Positions 25,888 through 36,644 of a stretch of DNA of 64,000 bases are shown in pieces. The notes under the pieces are model-generated. The model was given only the letters and a program-made list of their open reading frames with translations, was not told the origin of the DNA and searched no databases. The stretch spans positions 3,535,501-3,599,500 of the forward strand of contig NZ_AP023367.1 in NCBI RefSeq assembly GCF_014218335.1, given 5' to 3'. Each line of letters opens with the position of its first letter. Position 1 is the stretch's first letter. Source of the DNA: Anaerocolumna cellulosilytica. Lineage in GTDB: Bacteria > Bacillota > Clostridia > Lachnospirales > Lachnospiraceae. The position numbers were made by a program, and so were the translations under genes.

Positions 25888-28299
25888 TTATTTTACAACA
25901 ATATTATAAATCTTTTCTTTAACATAGATTTCCTTGACGATTGTTTTACCGCTTATAACAGTCTGCACAGCTTCTAATTCCATAACCTGCGCTTTTACTG
26001 CTTCTTGTGTCTCTTCTCTGCTAATAGCAAGTGTAGCCTTTAACTTACCATTTACCTGAATGGCAATTTCAACCTGTGCTTCTATCGTCTTAGCTTCTTC
26101 CCATTTCGGCCAGGTTGTTTGGTATAATCTTCCACCAAACTTAAGTGTTTCAAAAAGTTCCTCTGTCATATGAGGTGCTGCCGGGTTTAACAGTATGAGA
26201 AGTGTTTTAAATTCTCCTCTGGTAATACGGCTAGCTTTATAAAAATCATTAATTAAAGCCATCATAGCTGCAATTGCCGTATTAAACTTAAGTCCTTCAT
26301 AATCCGTAGTTACCTTTTTAATGGTCTGGTGCATTTTGATTTCCAATTCTTTGGAATAGCCTTCGTCCTCTGTCAAGAAATCCTGTAACTTCCATACCCT
26401 GTCTAAGAAACGGCGGCAGCCCTTAACACCGTCATTTGACCAGGCCGCACTTAATTCAAAGGCACCAATAAACATTTCGTAGGTACGTAAGGTATCCGCA
26501 CCAAATTCACGTACTATATCATCTGGATTAACAACATTTCCTCTGGATTTAGACATCTTTTCATTGTTTTCACCAAGAATCATACCGTGGGAGGTTCTCT
26601 TCTGGTATGGTTCCGGTTCATTTACAAGACCTAAATCAAATAAGAACTTATGCCAAAAGCGGGAGTAAAGTAAATGTAGGGTTGTATGCTCCATACCACC
26701 GTTGTACCAATCAACCGGCAGCCAATAATTGAGTGCTTCCTTAGAAGCAAATTCCTGATTATTATCGGGATCTGCATAGCGCAGGAAATACCAGGAGGAA
26801 CCCGCCCATTGAGGCATGGTGTCTGTCTCTCTGTGTGCATGTCCGCCGCACTTCGGACAAGTGGTTTCTACCCAGTCTGTCATCTTGGCAAGCGGAGAAT
26901 CTCCATTATCGGATGGCATGTAGCTGTCTGTTTCAGGTAATAATAAAGGCAGTTCATTTTCCGGTACAGGAACATATCCACATTCTTCACAATGAACCAG
27001 GGGAATTGGCTCACCCCAGTATCTTTGACGAGAAAATACCCAGTCTCTTAATTTGAAGTTCTTTGTCTTCTTACCAATTCCTTTTTCTTCTACCCAGGCT
27101 GTCATCTTTGCTTTTGCTTCTGTTACCTTTAAACCGTTTAAGAAATCCGAATTGATTAATGTACTATTGTAATCTGTAAAAGCTTCTTCTTCTACATTAC
27201 CGCCCTCAATAACCGGTATGATTGGAAGATTGAATTTTTTAGCAAATTCCCAGTCTCTTGTATCATGGGCAGGAACTGCCATGATAGCACCAGTTCCATA
27301 AGACATCAGTACGTAATCGGATATCCAGATAGGAATTTCTTTACCAGTAGCAGGATTAATGGCATTTAGACCTTTAAGAACAACACCTGTTTTATCTTTT
27401 GCCAATTCCATTCGTTCAAAATCAGATTTTTTGGCTGCCATTTCTCTATATTCCATGACAGCATCCCAGTTCTCAATTTCTTCTCGGTATTTATCGATTA
27501 ACTTATGCTCCGGTGAAATAACCATGTAGGTTGCACCAAACAAAGTATCCGGTCTTGTAGTGAATACTTTAAGGATTTCGTCTTTTCCGGATAATTTAAA
27601 ATCAATCTCCGCACCTTCGGAACGACCAATCCAGTTCTTCTGCTGGGTTTTGATTTTGTCAAGAAAGTCTACTAAATCAAGGTCATCGATTAAACGATCC
27701 GCATATTCTGTTATCTTAAGCATCCATTGACTCTTTACTCTATGAACTACTTCACTTCCGCAACGTTCACATACACCGTTTACTACCTCTTCATTGGCAA
27801 GACCTACCTGACAGGAAGTACACCAGTTAATAGGCATTTCCGCTTTATAAGCTAATCCTTTTTCGAATAACTTTAAGAAAATCCATTGAGTCCATTTATA
27901 GTAATTAGGGTCAGTGGTGTTAATTTCCCGATTCCAGTCAAAGGAATAACCAAGGGATTTTAACTGGTTCTTAAAATTCTTTATATTATTTTCAGTAACA
28001 ATCTGTGGATGAATTTTATTTTTAATTGCATAGTTTTCAGTTGGCAGACCAAATGCATCCCAACCCATCGGGTACAATACATTATAACCTTCCAGCCTTC
28101 TTTTTCTTGCAATGATGTCAAGTGCTGTATATGGTCTTGGATGTCCTACATGCAGACCTTGTCCTGACGGATAAGGGAATTCTACCAGCGCATAAAACTT
28201 TGGTTTTGTTTTATCAATTCCTGTTTTAAAGGCTTCTTCATTGTCCCATATATCCTGCCACTTTTTTTCTATTTTCTTCGGTGAATATTCCTCTGTCAC
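25888..28299 (-). CDS. leuS: Leucyl-tRNA synthetase
   Basis: Class I synthetase that charges tRNA-Leu. The HIGH-type motif ([17 protein letters not shown]), zinc-type cysteines (CTSCQVG, CERCGSE), the CP1 editing domain ([14 protein letters not shown]), a second Cys set and the KMSKS motif ([10 protein letters not shown]) are all present. 803 residues is standard for the bacterial type. The gene begins at GTG with AGGAGG 8 bases upstream. I found no T-box leader, only 127 bases to trkH. Confidence 0.98.
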   Translation of the reverse strand: MTEEYSPKKIEKKWQDIWDNEEAFKTGIDKTKPKFYALVEFPYPSGQGLHVGHPRPYTALDIIARKRRLEGYNVLYPMGWDAFGLPTENYAIKNKIHPQIVTENNIKNFKNQLKSLGYSFDWNREINTTDPNYYKWTQWIFLKLFEKGLAYKAEMPINWCTSCQVGLANEEVVNGVCERCGSEVVHRVKSQWMLKITEYADRLIDDLDLVDFLDKIKTQQKNWIGRSEGAEIDFKLSGKDEILKVFTTRPDTLFGATYMVISPEHKLIDKYREEIENWDAVMEYREMAAKKSDFERMELAKDKTGVVLKGLNAINPATGKEIPIWISDYVLMSYGTGAIMAVPAHDTRDWEFAKKFNLPIIPVIEGGNVEEEAFTDYNSTLINSDFLNGLKVTEAKAKMTAWVEEKGIGKKTKNFKLRDWVFSRQRYWGEPIPLVHCEECGYVPVPENELPLLLPETDSYMPSDNGDSPLAKMTDWVETTCPKCGGHAHRETDTMPQWAGSSWYFLRYADPDNNQEFASKEALNYWLPVDWYNGGMEHTTLHLLYSRFWHKFLFDLGLVNEPEPYQKRTSHGMILGENNEKMSKSRGNVVNPDDIVREFGADTLRTYEMFIGAFELSAAWSNDGVKGCRRFLDRVWKLQDFLTEDEGYSKELEIKMHQTIKKVTTDYEGLKFNTAIAAMMALINDFYKASRITRGEFKTLLILLNPAAPHMTEELFETLKFGGRLYQTTWPKWEEAKTIEAQVEIAIQVNGKLKATLAISREETQEAVKAQVMELEAVQTVISGKTIVKEIYVKEKIYNIVVK

Positions 28300-28426
28300 A
28301 AAGATGACCTCCTATTATATTACTAGATTTTTCTTAATTATACACATATTCCAAGGTTTTCACAACACTTAAACAGAATTTCTTAACAGTTTTATCGATT
28401 CCGTTCAGGAATTTCCTCTGAAGAAT

Positions 28427-29869
28427 TTAAGCTTTCTTCCATGCATTTAACTGAAACATCATCAATACCGGAAAAATCTCCAATCTGCCAACCAACATAC
28501 ATAAAGAAAGAATTAATTTACTAAAGTCCGAATAAAATCCAAAATTTCCCGTTGGTCCTACCTTTCCAAACCCCGGGCCTACATTGCTGATAGCTGTCAA
28601 TACTGCACTAAAGTTTGTCTCAAAGTCATGATTGTCTAAAGATATCAAAACCGTTGCTACAATCATAATTAAGAAATAAGCTCCACAAAAAATAGCTATA
28701 CCTGATACCTGTTCCTCGTCTATCAGTTTTCCATCTGCCCTGATAGGTATAACCGACCTTGGATGAACCATTTTTTTTATAGTCCGCTTAACCGATTTCA
28801 ACATGACAAACAGACGGATTTGTTTTAATCCTCCGGAAGTAGAGCCGGCACAACTACCAACAAACATTAATCCAATTAATATCATTTTGCTAAAGGAAGG
28901 CCACAAATTATAGTCTGCAGTGGCATAGCCTGTTGTTGATATCAATGACGTCACTTGGAAAAATGCTTGATAAAATGCTTCCCAAACAGAACCGTAAATT
29001 CTTGTAATGTTGACGGTTATTAGCAAAGTAGATAACCCAATAACAAGAAGAAATAGTTTCACTTCACTGTTTTTCTTAACCTCCATTAAATTGCGCTTTA
29101 GAATATAGAAATATACAGTAAAATTAACACCAAATATAACCATAAACACCGAAATTATAATGTCAATTAAGGGGCTGTTATAATACGAAATGCTGCTATT
29201 TTTAATACTAAAACCACCTGTTCCTGCCGTACCCAGCGCATGTACTACCGAATCAAATAAAGGCATTCCTGCAAACAGCAGACAAATAGTACACACTACA
29301 GTTAATACAAAATAAATTCCATACAATATCATGGAGGTTTCTTTTATTTTAGGTACCAATTTACCAGGTGATGGTCCAGGTGACTCTGCCCTTAATAAGT
29401 GCTGTGTTCTTCCACCCATGGAAGGAATGAGTGTAAGGAAGAAAACTAATACCCCCATACCTCCAAACCAGTGGGTGAAGCTTCTCCAAAATAACAAGCC
29501 TCTTGGTAAAGCTTCCACATCCGCAAGTATGCTAGAACCCGTAGTTGTAAATCCAGACATAGTCTCAAAGATACAATCTATAAAGGACGGGATGGCACCG
29601 GATATGTAAAAGGGAAGACCACCAAACACTGCAAGTATTATCCATGCTAAAGTAACTATCATAAATCCGTCTCTTGCAAACATTTTTGTTTTAGGAGGCT
29701 TAATAAAGGTAACCGCTATTCCTAGTAAGGATACTATTAATATGGTAATCAAAAATGCTAAGCTATCTCCATCGCCATATATAATTGAAACAATTAGAGA
29801 AGGAATCATTAAAGCTGCTTCCAGGAGCATAACTTTACCTAATATATTTAAAACTAACCTATAATTCAT
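28427..29869 (-). CDS. trkH: Trk-type potassium uptake protein, membrane subunit
   Basis: K+ channel-like subunit with the four MPM repeats of the Trk/Ktr family. Selectivity loops appear as SGFTTTGSS, GTAGTGGF, ISTTGYATAD and SNVGPGFG. The 480 residues include about ten TM segments. It lies 14 bases downstream of its gating partner trkA and is probably co-transcribed. It supplies K+, which suits a genome that also carries an OpuA osmoprotectant importer. Confidence 0.95.
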   Translation of the reverse strand: MNYRLVLNILGKVMLLEAALMIPSLIVSIIYGDGDSLAFLITILIVSLLGIAVTFIKPPKTKMFARDGFMIVTLAWIILAVFGGLPFYISGAIPSFIDCIFETMSGFTTTGSSILADVEALPRGLLFWRSFTHWFGGMGVLVFFLTLIPSMGGRTQHLLRAESPGPSPGKLVPKIKETSMILYGIYFVLTVVCTICLLFAGMPLFDSVVHALGTAGTGGFSIKNSSISYYNSPLIDIIISVFMVIFGVNFTVYFYILKRNLMEVKKNSEVKLFLLVIGLSTLLITVNITRIYGSVWEAFYQAFFQVTSLISTTGYATADYNLWPSFSKMILIGLMFVGSCAGSTSGGLKQIRLFVMLKSVKRTIKKMVHPRSVIPIRADGKLIDEEQVSGIAIFCGAYFLIMIVATVLISLDNHDFETNFSAVLTAISNVGPGFGKVGPTGNFGFYSDFSKLILSLCMLVGRLEIFPVLMMFQLNAWKKA

Positions 29870-29882
29870 TTCCTGCCCTGCC

Positions 29883-31244
29883 TTACTCTAATATGTCATT
29901 TAAATCTTTTATTACATGACTATTCTTAGTTACAATCAATACCTTATCACCTACTGCTATCTTCTCATTACCATGAGGTATGGTAACCGTACTTCTATGT
30001 TGTATACATGCTATAATAATTTCCTTTTTTAACGGAAGGTTTTTTATTGGAATATTCAGCAATCTGGAAGACCCAGTGGCTATAAAGCTAATAACTTCTG
30101 CCTTACCATCCACAATTTTATACAACGCGTCTACGATACTTCCTCTGGAGTTTTGCATACCTCTTACATAGCCAATTATATAGCTTGTTGTAATCATTTT
30201 AGGGTCAATTATACTGTCAAGTCCAAGTTTATTCATAATCTCAGGTATTCGAATTCTTGTAGCTATCGTAATAACTTTATCCACACCTTTTTCGATGCCA
30301 TACATTGCAGTGAATAAATTCTCTTCATCCCTTCCTGTCATGGCAATAAATGCATCCACTTCTTCAATATTCTCTGAATCTAAAACCTCCTGATCCGTAC
30401 CATCACCTTCAATTATAGTGGCTTCTTCAATTAACTCCGAAAGTTCCAGACACTTTTCAGAATTAATCTCAATAATTTTAATTACCATGCCTAACTTTGA
30501 AATTATTTTGGAGAGATAGTAACTGGTTCTTCCGCCTCCGACCATCATAACAGTATTAATCTTTTGTATATATCTACCCAATATTTTAAATAGGTTCGTA
30601 ATGCCTGTAATCTGCCCCATTACATACACTCTGTCATACACTTGAAATTCAAAATCACCATTGGGAATAAAGGCTTCCCCATCTCTTTCAACTGCTACAA
30701 ACAATATATTCTGCGGTAATTTCCCACTAATTTTAGACAGCTTGTTGCCGACTAATAAATCCCCTTCCTGTACTCTAAAATCTATAAGCCTTTCCTTACC
30801 ACCAAAAAACAACTCTATATTCATAGCTGAGGGAAATTGTAATATATTCGCTATTTCCTGAGCTGCTGTAAATTCAGGGTTAATAACCATGTCAATTCCC
30901 ATTTGTTCCTGCAAGGATATATATTCTTCATAATATTCTGGGTCACGGATTCTGGCAATTGTCCTTACATTACCCGATAGTTTTTTTGCTGTCAGACAGG
31001 TTAACATATTCATTTCATCTCTTGAAGTAACGGCAATAACTAAATCTGCCTCTTCCACACCTGCCTCTAATAATACACTTGCTCTTGCTCCATTACCTTT
31101 TACACACATAACATCCAAGGTATTATCTGCTTTTCTTAAGGCTGTCTCATTTTTGTCAATAATTGTAATGTTGTGACTCTCTTTTGTAAGCTGCTCAGCT
31201 AAAGCATAGCCTACCTTGCCGTCTCCGACAATTATTATGTCCAT
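29883..31244 (-). CDS. trkA: Trk system potassium uptake regulatory protein
   Basis: Cytosolic NAD(H)-binding regulator of TrkH. About 453 residues with two RCK modules: an N-terminal Rossmann core (MDIIIVGDGKVGYALAEQ), a TrkA-C part, then a second Rossmann core (TVMMVGGGRTSYYLSKI) and TrkA-C part, the duplicated TrkA layout as opposed to single-RCK KtrA. I start it at 31244, where the conserved strand begins; an upstream in-frame ATG at 31298 would add 18 non-conserved residues and cover the palindrome at 31278. Confidence 0.93.
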   Translation of the reverse strand: MDIIIVGDGKVGYALAEQLTKESHNITIIDKNETALRKADNTLDVMCVKGNGARASVLLEAGVEEADLVIAVTSRDEMNMLTCLTAKKLSGNVRTIARIRDPEYYEEYISLQEQMGIDMVINPEFTAAQEIANILQFPSAMNIELFFGGKERLIDFRVQEGDLLVGNKLSKISGKLPQNILFVAVERDGEAFIPNGDFEFQVYDRVYVMGQITGITNLFKILGRYIQKINTVMMVGGGRTSYYLSKIISKLGMVIKIIEINSEKCLELSELIEEATIIEGDGTDQEVLDSENIEEVDAFIAMTGRDEENLFTAMYGIEKGVDKVITIATRIRIPEIMNKLGLDSIIDPKMITTSYIIGYVRGMQNSRGSIVDALYKIVDGKAEVISFIATGSSRLLNIPIKNLPLKKEIIIACIQHRSTVTIPHGNEKIAVGDKVLIVTKNSHVIKDLNDILE

Positions 31245-31277
31245 TTTTGTTCCACATACAGCACGTAATGTGCCATA

Positions 31278-31295
31278 CCACATAAGCTTATGTGG
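31278..31295. other. Perfect 18-bp palindrome upstream of trkA
   Basis: CCACATAAGCTTATGTGG, centred about 42 bases before the trkA start. It could be an operator for a dimeric regulator or a leader hairpin. Confidence 0.4.
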
Positions 31296-31570
31296 CATCC
31301 TTTCTTTATCATATTTATTTTACTTTAATACGTACCTAATATATCACCTTTTCTTCTACTTCTCAACCACTTCTTTCTATTATACAAGAATTGGAACTAT
31401 CACTTCTTTCCATAAAAAATCGTGCACCAAAATAGGGTAAAATACACCGCTCTCCAAACTCACTTTTCATTGCTTCATTTTAATTTTTTCTTCTGAATCA
31501 ATGGATAAAATACTAGCATACTTAAAACTTGATTTCAATATGAAAACTCGGTTTTTACTCATTTCTAGCC

Positions 31571-31605
31571 AAAAAGTCCCAGAGTTTTTTTCTCTGGGAC
31601 TTTTT
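31571..31605 (-). terminator. Terminator of the fucose operon
   Basis: A 14-bp stem AAAAAGTCCCAGAG (31571-31584) with its complement at 31592-31605, 21 bases beyond the fucU stop, with a U-rich 3' side. It separates the fucose operon from trkA. The rest of 31299-31570 is AT-rich; the trkA promoter probably lies there (a TATAAT near 31380) but I cannot place its -35. Confidence 0.88.
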
Positions 31606-31626
31606 GACTTTATCCATAACTATACA

Positions 31627-32076
31627 TTATTGCTCTTCCGGCTGAACAACACCCTTTTGCAGCATTATATTTGCATACAATGCTCTTTCTCCTGTCGCTA
31701 TAATAGTATAAGCTGTTTTTGCCTGGTCATAAAAGGAAAAGCGTTCTATATGCCCGATGGCTTCCTTTCCCCTTTTATCATACTTTAAAACAATCTTCTC
31801 ATAGGTATCCCAAATAGGGGTTTCTACCGGATCACCGGGTACAACCTCCATCAAACTAACAGGTTCATCTATATATTCATCCAATGGAAAAACCTTTAAG
31901 ACGGCCTCTAATACTTCCGGTACTCCATGACCATCAAGACGAATTACAATACTATCTTTCCCCATCGACTCCGCCGGAAAATTACCATCAGATATAACTA
32001 ACCGGTCACTGTGTCCCATTTCACAAAGAACCTTTAATAATTCTGGGGACAGTATGGAAGGTATTCCTTTTAACAT
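31627..32076 (-). CDS. fucU: L-fucose mutarotase (RbsD/FucU family)
   Basis: Interconverts the alpha and beta anomers of L-fucose so that the isomerase gets its preferred form. The 149 residues match FucU: MLKGIPSILSPELLKVLCEMGH, VISDGNFPAE, LDGHGVPEVLEAVLKVFPLD. I start it at 32076 because GGAG lies 7 bases before that ATG; an ATG at 32097 has no site. It is the third gene after fucI and the kinase, and a terminator follows directly. Confidence 0.93.
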   Translation of the reverse strand: MLKGIPSILSPELLKVLCEMGHSDRLVISDGNFPAESMGKDSIVIRLDGHGVPEVLEAVLKVFPLDEYIDEPVSLMEVVPGDPVETPIWDTYEKIVLKYDKRGKEAIGHIERFSFYDQAKTAYTIIATGERALYANIMLQKGVVQPEEQ

Positions 32077-32121
32077 AGTTGGTCTCCATTCATTCAAAAT
32101 TCAAATTATAAAATAAATACT

Positions 32122-33585
32122 TTAGCTTAGAAGCTCTTTAAACCGGACTAAGGCTAATTCCCATTCCTTTTCCCCTGCTGGTTCATACGCAGCCGGTTCT
32201 TCAGACTTTCGTATAATTTCCCTTGCTTCCTTTAAATCTTTTACAGCTCCTGCTGCTATAAGCTGCAAAACTACATTACCGTATACGGTGGCTTCTACGG
32301 GTCCTGCAATAACTTTTAGATTACAGGCATCGGAAGTGAACTGGCACAAAAGCTTACTTTGTATGCCGCCTCCTACCATGTATAGTGCTTTATAGTCCTG
32401 TTTAGTACATTCCTTAATTTCATCCAGCACAAGCCTGTACTTTAGAGCTAAACTTTCATTGATACAACGAACAATCGCTCCGATTCCTTCCGGTACTTCC
32501 TGACCGGTACGTCTGCAATATTCCCTTATCTTATCCGGCATATTACCTGTCTGTGAAAACTCCTCGCTGTCAGGGTCTACAAAGCATAGAAAGGGCTGGG
32601 ATTCTTTCGCCATCTTCTCAAGCTCTCCAAAGCTGTACTCCCGGCCTTCTTTTATCCACCATCTCCTGCTTTCCTGTATCATCCACAAGCCGGTTATATT
32701 CTTTAAAAAAGAGGCTCTTCCTCCATAACCGCCTTCATTGGTTATATTATAGCGGTTGGATTTTTCATTAATAAGCGGTTTTTCTAATTCCGTGCCCATC
32801 AATGACCAGGTTCCGCAGCTAAGAAATATAAAATCTTCTTCTTTTGCCGGAACTGCTGCCAGAGCACACTGGGTATCATGACCTGCTACAGCAATTACTT
32901 CACATTCTTCTACTTTTAGTTCCTTGCAGATATCCGGAGATAACTTTCCAATCCAAGTGGCACTTGGGACAATGGTTGTAAACAGCTTATCTGGAATACC
33001 TAGTGCCTTCATAAGTTTAACATCCCATGTTCTTTCCTTTGCATTTAGCAGCTGGGTGGTTGATGCAATGGAATATTCTGTAACTTTAACCCCGGTAAAG
33101 AAGTAATTCATTAAATCAGGTATTAGAAGCAGAGTGTCTGCCCGGTCTAATAGCTCTTTTCTGAATTTTGTCAGTGAAAGTACCTGAAAAACTGTATTAA
33201 TCTCCATAAATTGATTACCGGTACTCTCGTATAATTCTTCTCTAGAGATGTCTTCTAAAGCTTTCTCTAACATCCCCTCGGTCCTTTTGTCCCTGTAGTG
33301 AACCGGATTTTCTAATAAATATCCTGCTTTGTCCAGTAAACCAAAATCAACGCCCCAGGTATCCACTGCAATACTGTCTATCTTATGCTTTAATCCGGCT
33401 TTTATAAGCCCCTGTTTTAGCTCATAAAACAATCTTAGGATATCCCAATACATGGTTTTATTTATTACTACAGGGTCATTTAAAAACCTATGTATTTCTT
33501 CAATTTTTATGGTGTCTCCGTCAAAAGTGCCAAGCATTACTCTGCCGCTGGAAGCACCTATATCAAACGCCAATACTTTTTTCAA
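32122..33585 (-). CDS. FGGY-family sugar kinase, probable L-fuculokinase (RhaB-like)
   Basis: Phosphorylates the ketose made by the isomerase, probably L-fuculose to L-fuculose-1-phosphate. The 487 residues show the FGGY kinase ATPase fold: phosphate-1 loop FDIGASSGRVMLG, SIAVDTWGVDFG, AGHDTQCALAAVP, SCGTWSLMG and the adenosine motif MVGGGIQSKLLC. By sequence it resembles rhamnulokinase RhaB more than E. coli FucK, but its partners are FucI and FucU, so fuculose is the likely substrate. It starts at TTG with AGGCAGGTG upstream. No aldolase (fucA) is present in the window. Confidence 0.88.
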   Translation of the reverse strand: MKKVLAFDIGASSGRVMLGTFDGDTIKIEEIHRFLNDPVVINKTMYWDILRLFYELKQGLIKAGLKHKIDSIAVDTWGVDFGLLDKAGYLLENPVHYRDKRTEGMLEKALEDISREELYESTGNQFMEINTVFQVLSLTKFRKELLDRADTLLLIPDLMNYFFTGVKVTEYSIASTTQLLNAKERTWDVKLMKALGIPDKLFTTIVPSATWIGKLSPDICKELKVEECEVIAVAGHDTQCALAAVPAKEEDFIFLSCGTWSLMGTELEKPLINEKSNRYNITNEGGYGGRASFLKNITGLWMIQESRRWWIKEGREYSFGELEKMAKESQPFLCFVDPDSEEFSQTGNMPDKIREYCRRTGQEVPEGIGAIVRCINESLALKYRLVLDEIKECTKQDYKALYMVGGGIQSKLLCQFTSDACNLKVIAGPVEATVYGNVVLQLIAAGAVKDLKEAREIIRKSEEPAAYEPAGEKEWELALVRFKELLS

Positions 33586-33599
33586 GGTTACACCTGCCT

Positions 33600-35393
33600 T
33601 TATTTATACAAAGGTCCAAATGCTTGGCAGGCACGATAGTCCTGTCCTTCTTTGTCCATTCCAAATGCACTCCATACGGCAGGCCTAAAAATCTTCTCTT
33701 CCTGTACATTATGCATATTTACAGGTATTCTTAATATTGAACAAAGGGTAAGTATATCTGCTCCGATATGTCCGTAACTAATAGCACCATGGTTCGCACC
33801 CCAATTGTTCATTACATCATAAGCGGAACGAAATGCTCCCTCTCCTGTTAATCTTGGTGCAAACCAGGTACAAGGCCATGTATAGTCCGTTCTTTTCCAT
33901 AACTTATCAGATACTTCTTCCGGTAAATTAATGGTATATCCTTCGGCTAACTGCAATACCGGTCCTAATCCTTTTACCAGGTTCAAACGAATCATTGTTA
34001 CTGGCATTTCACTTCTAGTTAAAAATCTGGAGGAATAACCGCCTCCACGAAAATATCCTGTATCTGCCGGATTCCAAGTAGTTGCCGCTAGACAGTCCTG
34101 CTGGTCTTTTTCTGTCATCTCCCAGAAAGGTTTGATAATTCCGTTTCCGTCCATATCTTTTACTTCACCGCAGGCATCAATACAAGCAGCTCCGGAGTTA
34201 ATCAAATGGATAAAGCCCTGGGATTCTTTGGCAGTTCCCACAAGTTCATAACCAGTTGCTTTTTTCACAGCTTCCGGGCTCCAGTAGGTTCTCACGTCTG
34301 CAAATATCTGTGCGGTGTTGGTTAATAGCTTACCAAACAGCATGCCCACACCATTTAAGGTATCATTTTCAGTTGCCAGTATATAAGGTTCTCTGGCTCC
34401 TTCCCAGTCAAAAGAAGAGTTTAACATAGCTTCTGGAAAATCACAATTGGGATAAAAATCAGTCCATTGTCTCTGTCCCTGAAAGCCACCAGCTATGGCA
34501 TTATGGCCAACGCTTTCTTCTTTTGCATATTCCGGCAGTTTTGTATTACCGTTATATAAATCCTTGATAATACACATCATTTTAACAACAAATTCCCAGT
34601 CTTTATCCTTTTCTTCTCTTGTTTTCTGACTTTCCACCGGATTTTTATCAAAACCTTCCATACAGTATTTCTTTGTCCAGGCAAGTGCTTTTTCATATTC
34701 TTCCTTATCATAAATTTCTTCTGTCATTCTGCGGATAATTTCTACTTCATCTACTGATTCCACACGCATTCCCAGGTATTCTTCAAAGAATTCCGTGCTG
34801 ATAATGGAACCGGCAATTCCCATACAGATGGAGCCTATCTGTAGATAAGATTTTCCTCTCATAGTTGCAGCAGCCACTGCTGCACGTCCGAATCGCAGAA
34901 GTTTTTCTTCTACATCCTTCGGTATACTAGTATCATCCGCATCCTGAACATCCTGTCCGTAAATACCAAAAGCAGGTAACCCTTTTTGAGCATGCCCAGC
35001 CAATACAGCTGCTAAATAAACAGCTCCCGGTCTTTCCGTTCCATTAAACCCCCAGACACCTTTGATTGTCTTTGTATCCATATCCATGGTTTCTGAACCA
35101 TAACACCAGCAAGGTGTAACGGTTAAGGTGATGTCTACGCCTGCTTTTTTAAATTTATCTGCACAGGCAGCTGCCTCTGCCACACGTCCGATGGTAGTGT
35201 CAGCAATTATTACTTTTACCGGCTCTCCATTAGAATATCTTAAATTATCTTCAAATAATCTGGCTGCCGCTTTTGCCATATTCATCGTCTGTTCTTCTAA
35301 AGATTCTCTTACTTTAAGAGCTCCTCTTCTGCCGTCAATCGTAGGTCTGATACCTATAACCGGATAATCCCCAACAAGTCTGTTTTTTGCCAT
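33600..35393 (-). CDS. fucI: L-fucose isomerase
   Basis: Mn-dependent ketol isomerase that turns L-fucose into L-fuculose. About 597 residues, normal for FucI, with [20 protein letters not shown] at the N-terminus, [14 protein letters not shown] (metal-binding Asp region) and [11 protein letters not shown] (His ligand). I start it at 35393: GGAGG lies 5 bases upstream, and the ten extra codons of a longer version would run through the leader hairpin. It is the first gene of the fucose operon, divergent from an AraC regulator, with a long structured leader. Confidence 0.96.
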   Translation of the reverse strand: MAKNRLVGDYPVIGIRPTIDGRRGALKVRESLEEQTMNMAKAAARLFEDNLRYSNGEPVKVIIADTTIGRVAEAAACADKFKKAGVDITLTVTPCWCYGSETMDMDTKTIKGVWGFNGTERPGAVYLAAVLAGHAQKGLPAFGIYGQDVQDADDTSIPKDVEEKLLRFGRAAVAAATMRGKSYLQIGSICMGIAGSIISTEFFEEYLGMRVESVDEVEIIRRMTEEIYDKEEYEKALAWTKKYCMEGFDKNPVESQKTREEKDKDWEFVVKMMCIIKDLYNGNTKLPEYAKEESVGHNAIAGGFQGQRQWTDFYPNCDFPEAMLNSSFDWEGAREPYILATENDTLNGVGMLFGKLLTNTAQIFADVRTYWSPEAVKKATGYELVGTAKESQGFIHLINSGAACIDACGEVKDMDGNGIIKPFWEMTEKDQQDCLAATTWNPADTGYFRGGGYSSRFLTRSEMPVTMIRLNLVKGLGPVLQLAEGYTINLPEEVSDKLWKRTDYTWPCTWFAPRLTGEGAFRSAYDVMNNWGANHGAISYGHIGADILTLCSILRIPVNMHNVQEEKIFRPAVWSAFGMDKEGQDYRACQAFGPLYK

Positions 35394-35396
35394 AAT

Positions 35397-35487
35397 AACC
35401 TCCATCTGCCGCTTCGGCGGCATACAAATATTGAGCGAAAAGCACCCTCTGTGCTTTTGCCGGTTGAAAAATGCTTTCTTTTCAACC
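35397..35487 (-). promoter_or_regulatory. Three-hairpin leader of fucI
   Basis: In minus-strand order: GGTTGAAAA/TTTTCAACC (35462-35470 and 35479-35487, 9 bp); AAAAGCAC/GTGCTTTT (about 35438-35458); GCCGC-CGAA-GCGGC (35408-35421); then AGATGGAGG and the fucI ATG. The first and last are the shared leader module; the middle one is specific to fucI. All three are within 100 bases of the start codon. Confidence 0.6.
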
Positions 35488-35765
35488 TAACTCCATTCTT
35501 TAAAAATTCTGCTACTTTGAGCGTCCGCCTAAATTAGTGTTTGAAAAATTCTTCACACCATAGCGTACTGTCTATTGCGTCCATTAAATGTTTTTATCTA
35601 CTTTCAACCTTACTACTTCAATATAACATTGCAAAGTCTTAACTGCTCGTGTTATAATAGCAAAAAATATAACGATATTCACCTAATCTCTTAATATTAT
35701 CTTGATTTTAAGTGTGTAAGTATTCCGACAAATATAGGGATTAAAGCACGCAGATAGGAGTGTTT
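35488..35765. other. Divergent intergenic region between fucI and the AraC regulator
   Basis: Noncoding. It must hold the promoters of both transcripts and probably the AraC operator. AT-rich candidate -10 boxes occur (for example TATAAT-like sequence near 35650) but none has a well-spaced -35, as expected if transcription needs an activator. I could not identify a convincing repeated operator. Confidence 0.5.
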
Positions 35766-36641
35766 ATGCAATATTTGGGTTATAACGAGCGTAGATTACG
35801 AGGAACCTTTGATTTTCCTATTGAATTCCATCATATTGAAAGCCAGCATCCCCAATATGCCATGCCATATCATTGGCATGTAGAGTATGAAATTATTCGT
35901 ATTTTAGAGGGAAGCTTCGTTATAGCTTTAGATGAAAAGGAGTTTGTGGCAGGAAAAGGAGACATTGTCTTTATTAACAGCGGTACCCTCCATGGTGGAA
36001 TCCCAACGGATTGTATCTATGAATGCGTTGTATTTGATATGAATATGCTTATGAAAAAAGATAATATCTGCGGAATATACATTAAGGACATTATGAATCA
36101 TACTATTGTTATTAAGGAGTACTTCAGGCAGGAGGCATCTTTACTGCACCAGATTATATGGACGTTGTTTGACTCTCTTACTGTGAAAGCACCTGGTTAC
36201 GAACTTATGGTACAAGGATGCTTATATCAAATGCTTGGATGTATTATAAAAAGGCAAGATTATATTACAGACTCTATGCAGACACCAAAGAATCATAAGC
36301 GGATTCTTATTTTAAAGCAAGTATTGGAATATATAGAAAATTTTTATGCAACTGCCATTACTTTAGAAGAACTCTCTAGAGCAGCAGGAATGTCACCAAA
36401 ATATTTTTGCCGTTTTTTTCAGGAAATGACTCACAAAAGTCCTTTTGATTATCTGAATTACTATAGAATTGAACGCTCCTGCTACTACCTCCTTCATACA
36501 GAGGATTCTATTACAGATGTGGCTTTAAACTGTGGTTATAATGATTTAAGCTATTACATCAAAGTTTTTAAAAAACATAAAGGGATTACGCCAGCAAAGT
36601 ACAAAAAAACCTTTGCACCGATTCAAGATGCAAAGGTATAA
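35766..36641 (+). CDS. AraC-family transcriptional regulator with cupin sensor domain
   Basis: A 291-residue regulator: an N-terminal cupin-like sugar-sensing domain (residues about 15-110; HWHVEYEIIRILEGSF, GDIVFINSGTLHG) and two C-terminal AraC helix-turn-helix motifs (ITLEELSRAAGMSPKYFCRFFQ and SITDVALNCGYNDLSYYIKVFK, then HKGITPAKYK). It starts at ATG 35766, with AGGAG 5 bases before it. Divergent from fucI, so it very likely activates fucI-kinase-fucU in response to fucose or a derivative. Confidence 0.93.
   Translation: MQYLGYNERRLRGTFDFPIEFHHIESQHPQYAMPYHWHVEYEIIRILEGSFVIALDEKEFVAGKGDIVFINSGTLHGGIPTDCIYECVVFDMNMLMKKDNICGIYIKDIMNHTIVIKEYFRQEASLLHQIIWTLFDSLTVKAPGYELMVQGCLYQMLGCIIKRQDYITDSMQTPKNHKRILILKQVLEYIENFYATAITLEELSRAAGMSPKYFCRFFQEMTHKSPFDYLNYYRIERSCYYLLHTEDSITDVALNCGYNDLSYYIKVFKKHKGITPAKYKKTFAPIQDAKV
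36609..36637 (+). terminator. Terminator-like hairpin at the end of the AraC gene
   Basis: A 9-bp stem ACCTTTGCA/TGCAAAGGT spanning the last codons of the regulator gene. It lies just before the convergent gene at 36645 and could end both transcripts, but there is no long U-run. Confidence 0.4.
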
Positions 36642-36644
36642 AAT

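Noticed and set aside
26686-27056. Plus-strand open frames antisense to leuS
   Set aside because: They mirror conserved leuS codons and have low-complexity, Cys/His-rich translations typical of antisense shadows.
28300-28426. T-box leader upstream of leuS
   Set aside because: The gap to trkH is only 127 bases and contains no T-box bulge or specifier stem.
35394-35500. Leader peptide starting at the TTG inside the GGTTGAA repeat before fucI
   Set aside because: An SD-like GGAG lies before it and the frame is open, but it runs into fucI out of frame and similar TTG frames at cysD and 60.5 kb close after a few codons, so RNA structure explains the repeat better.
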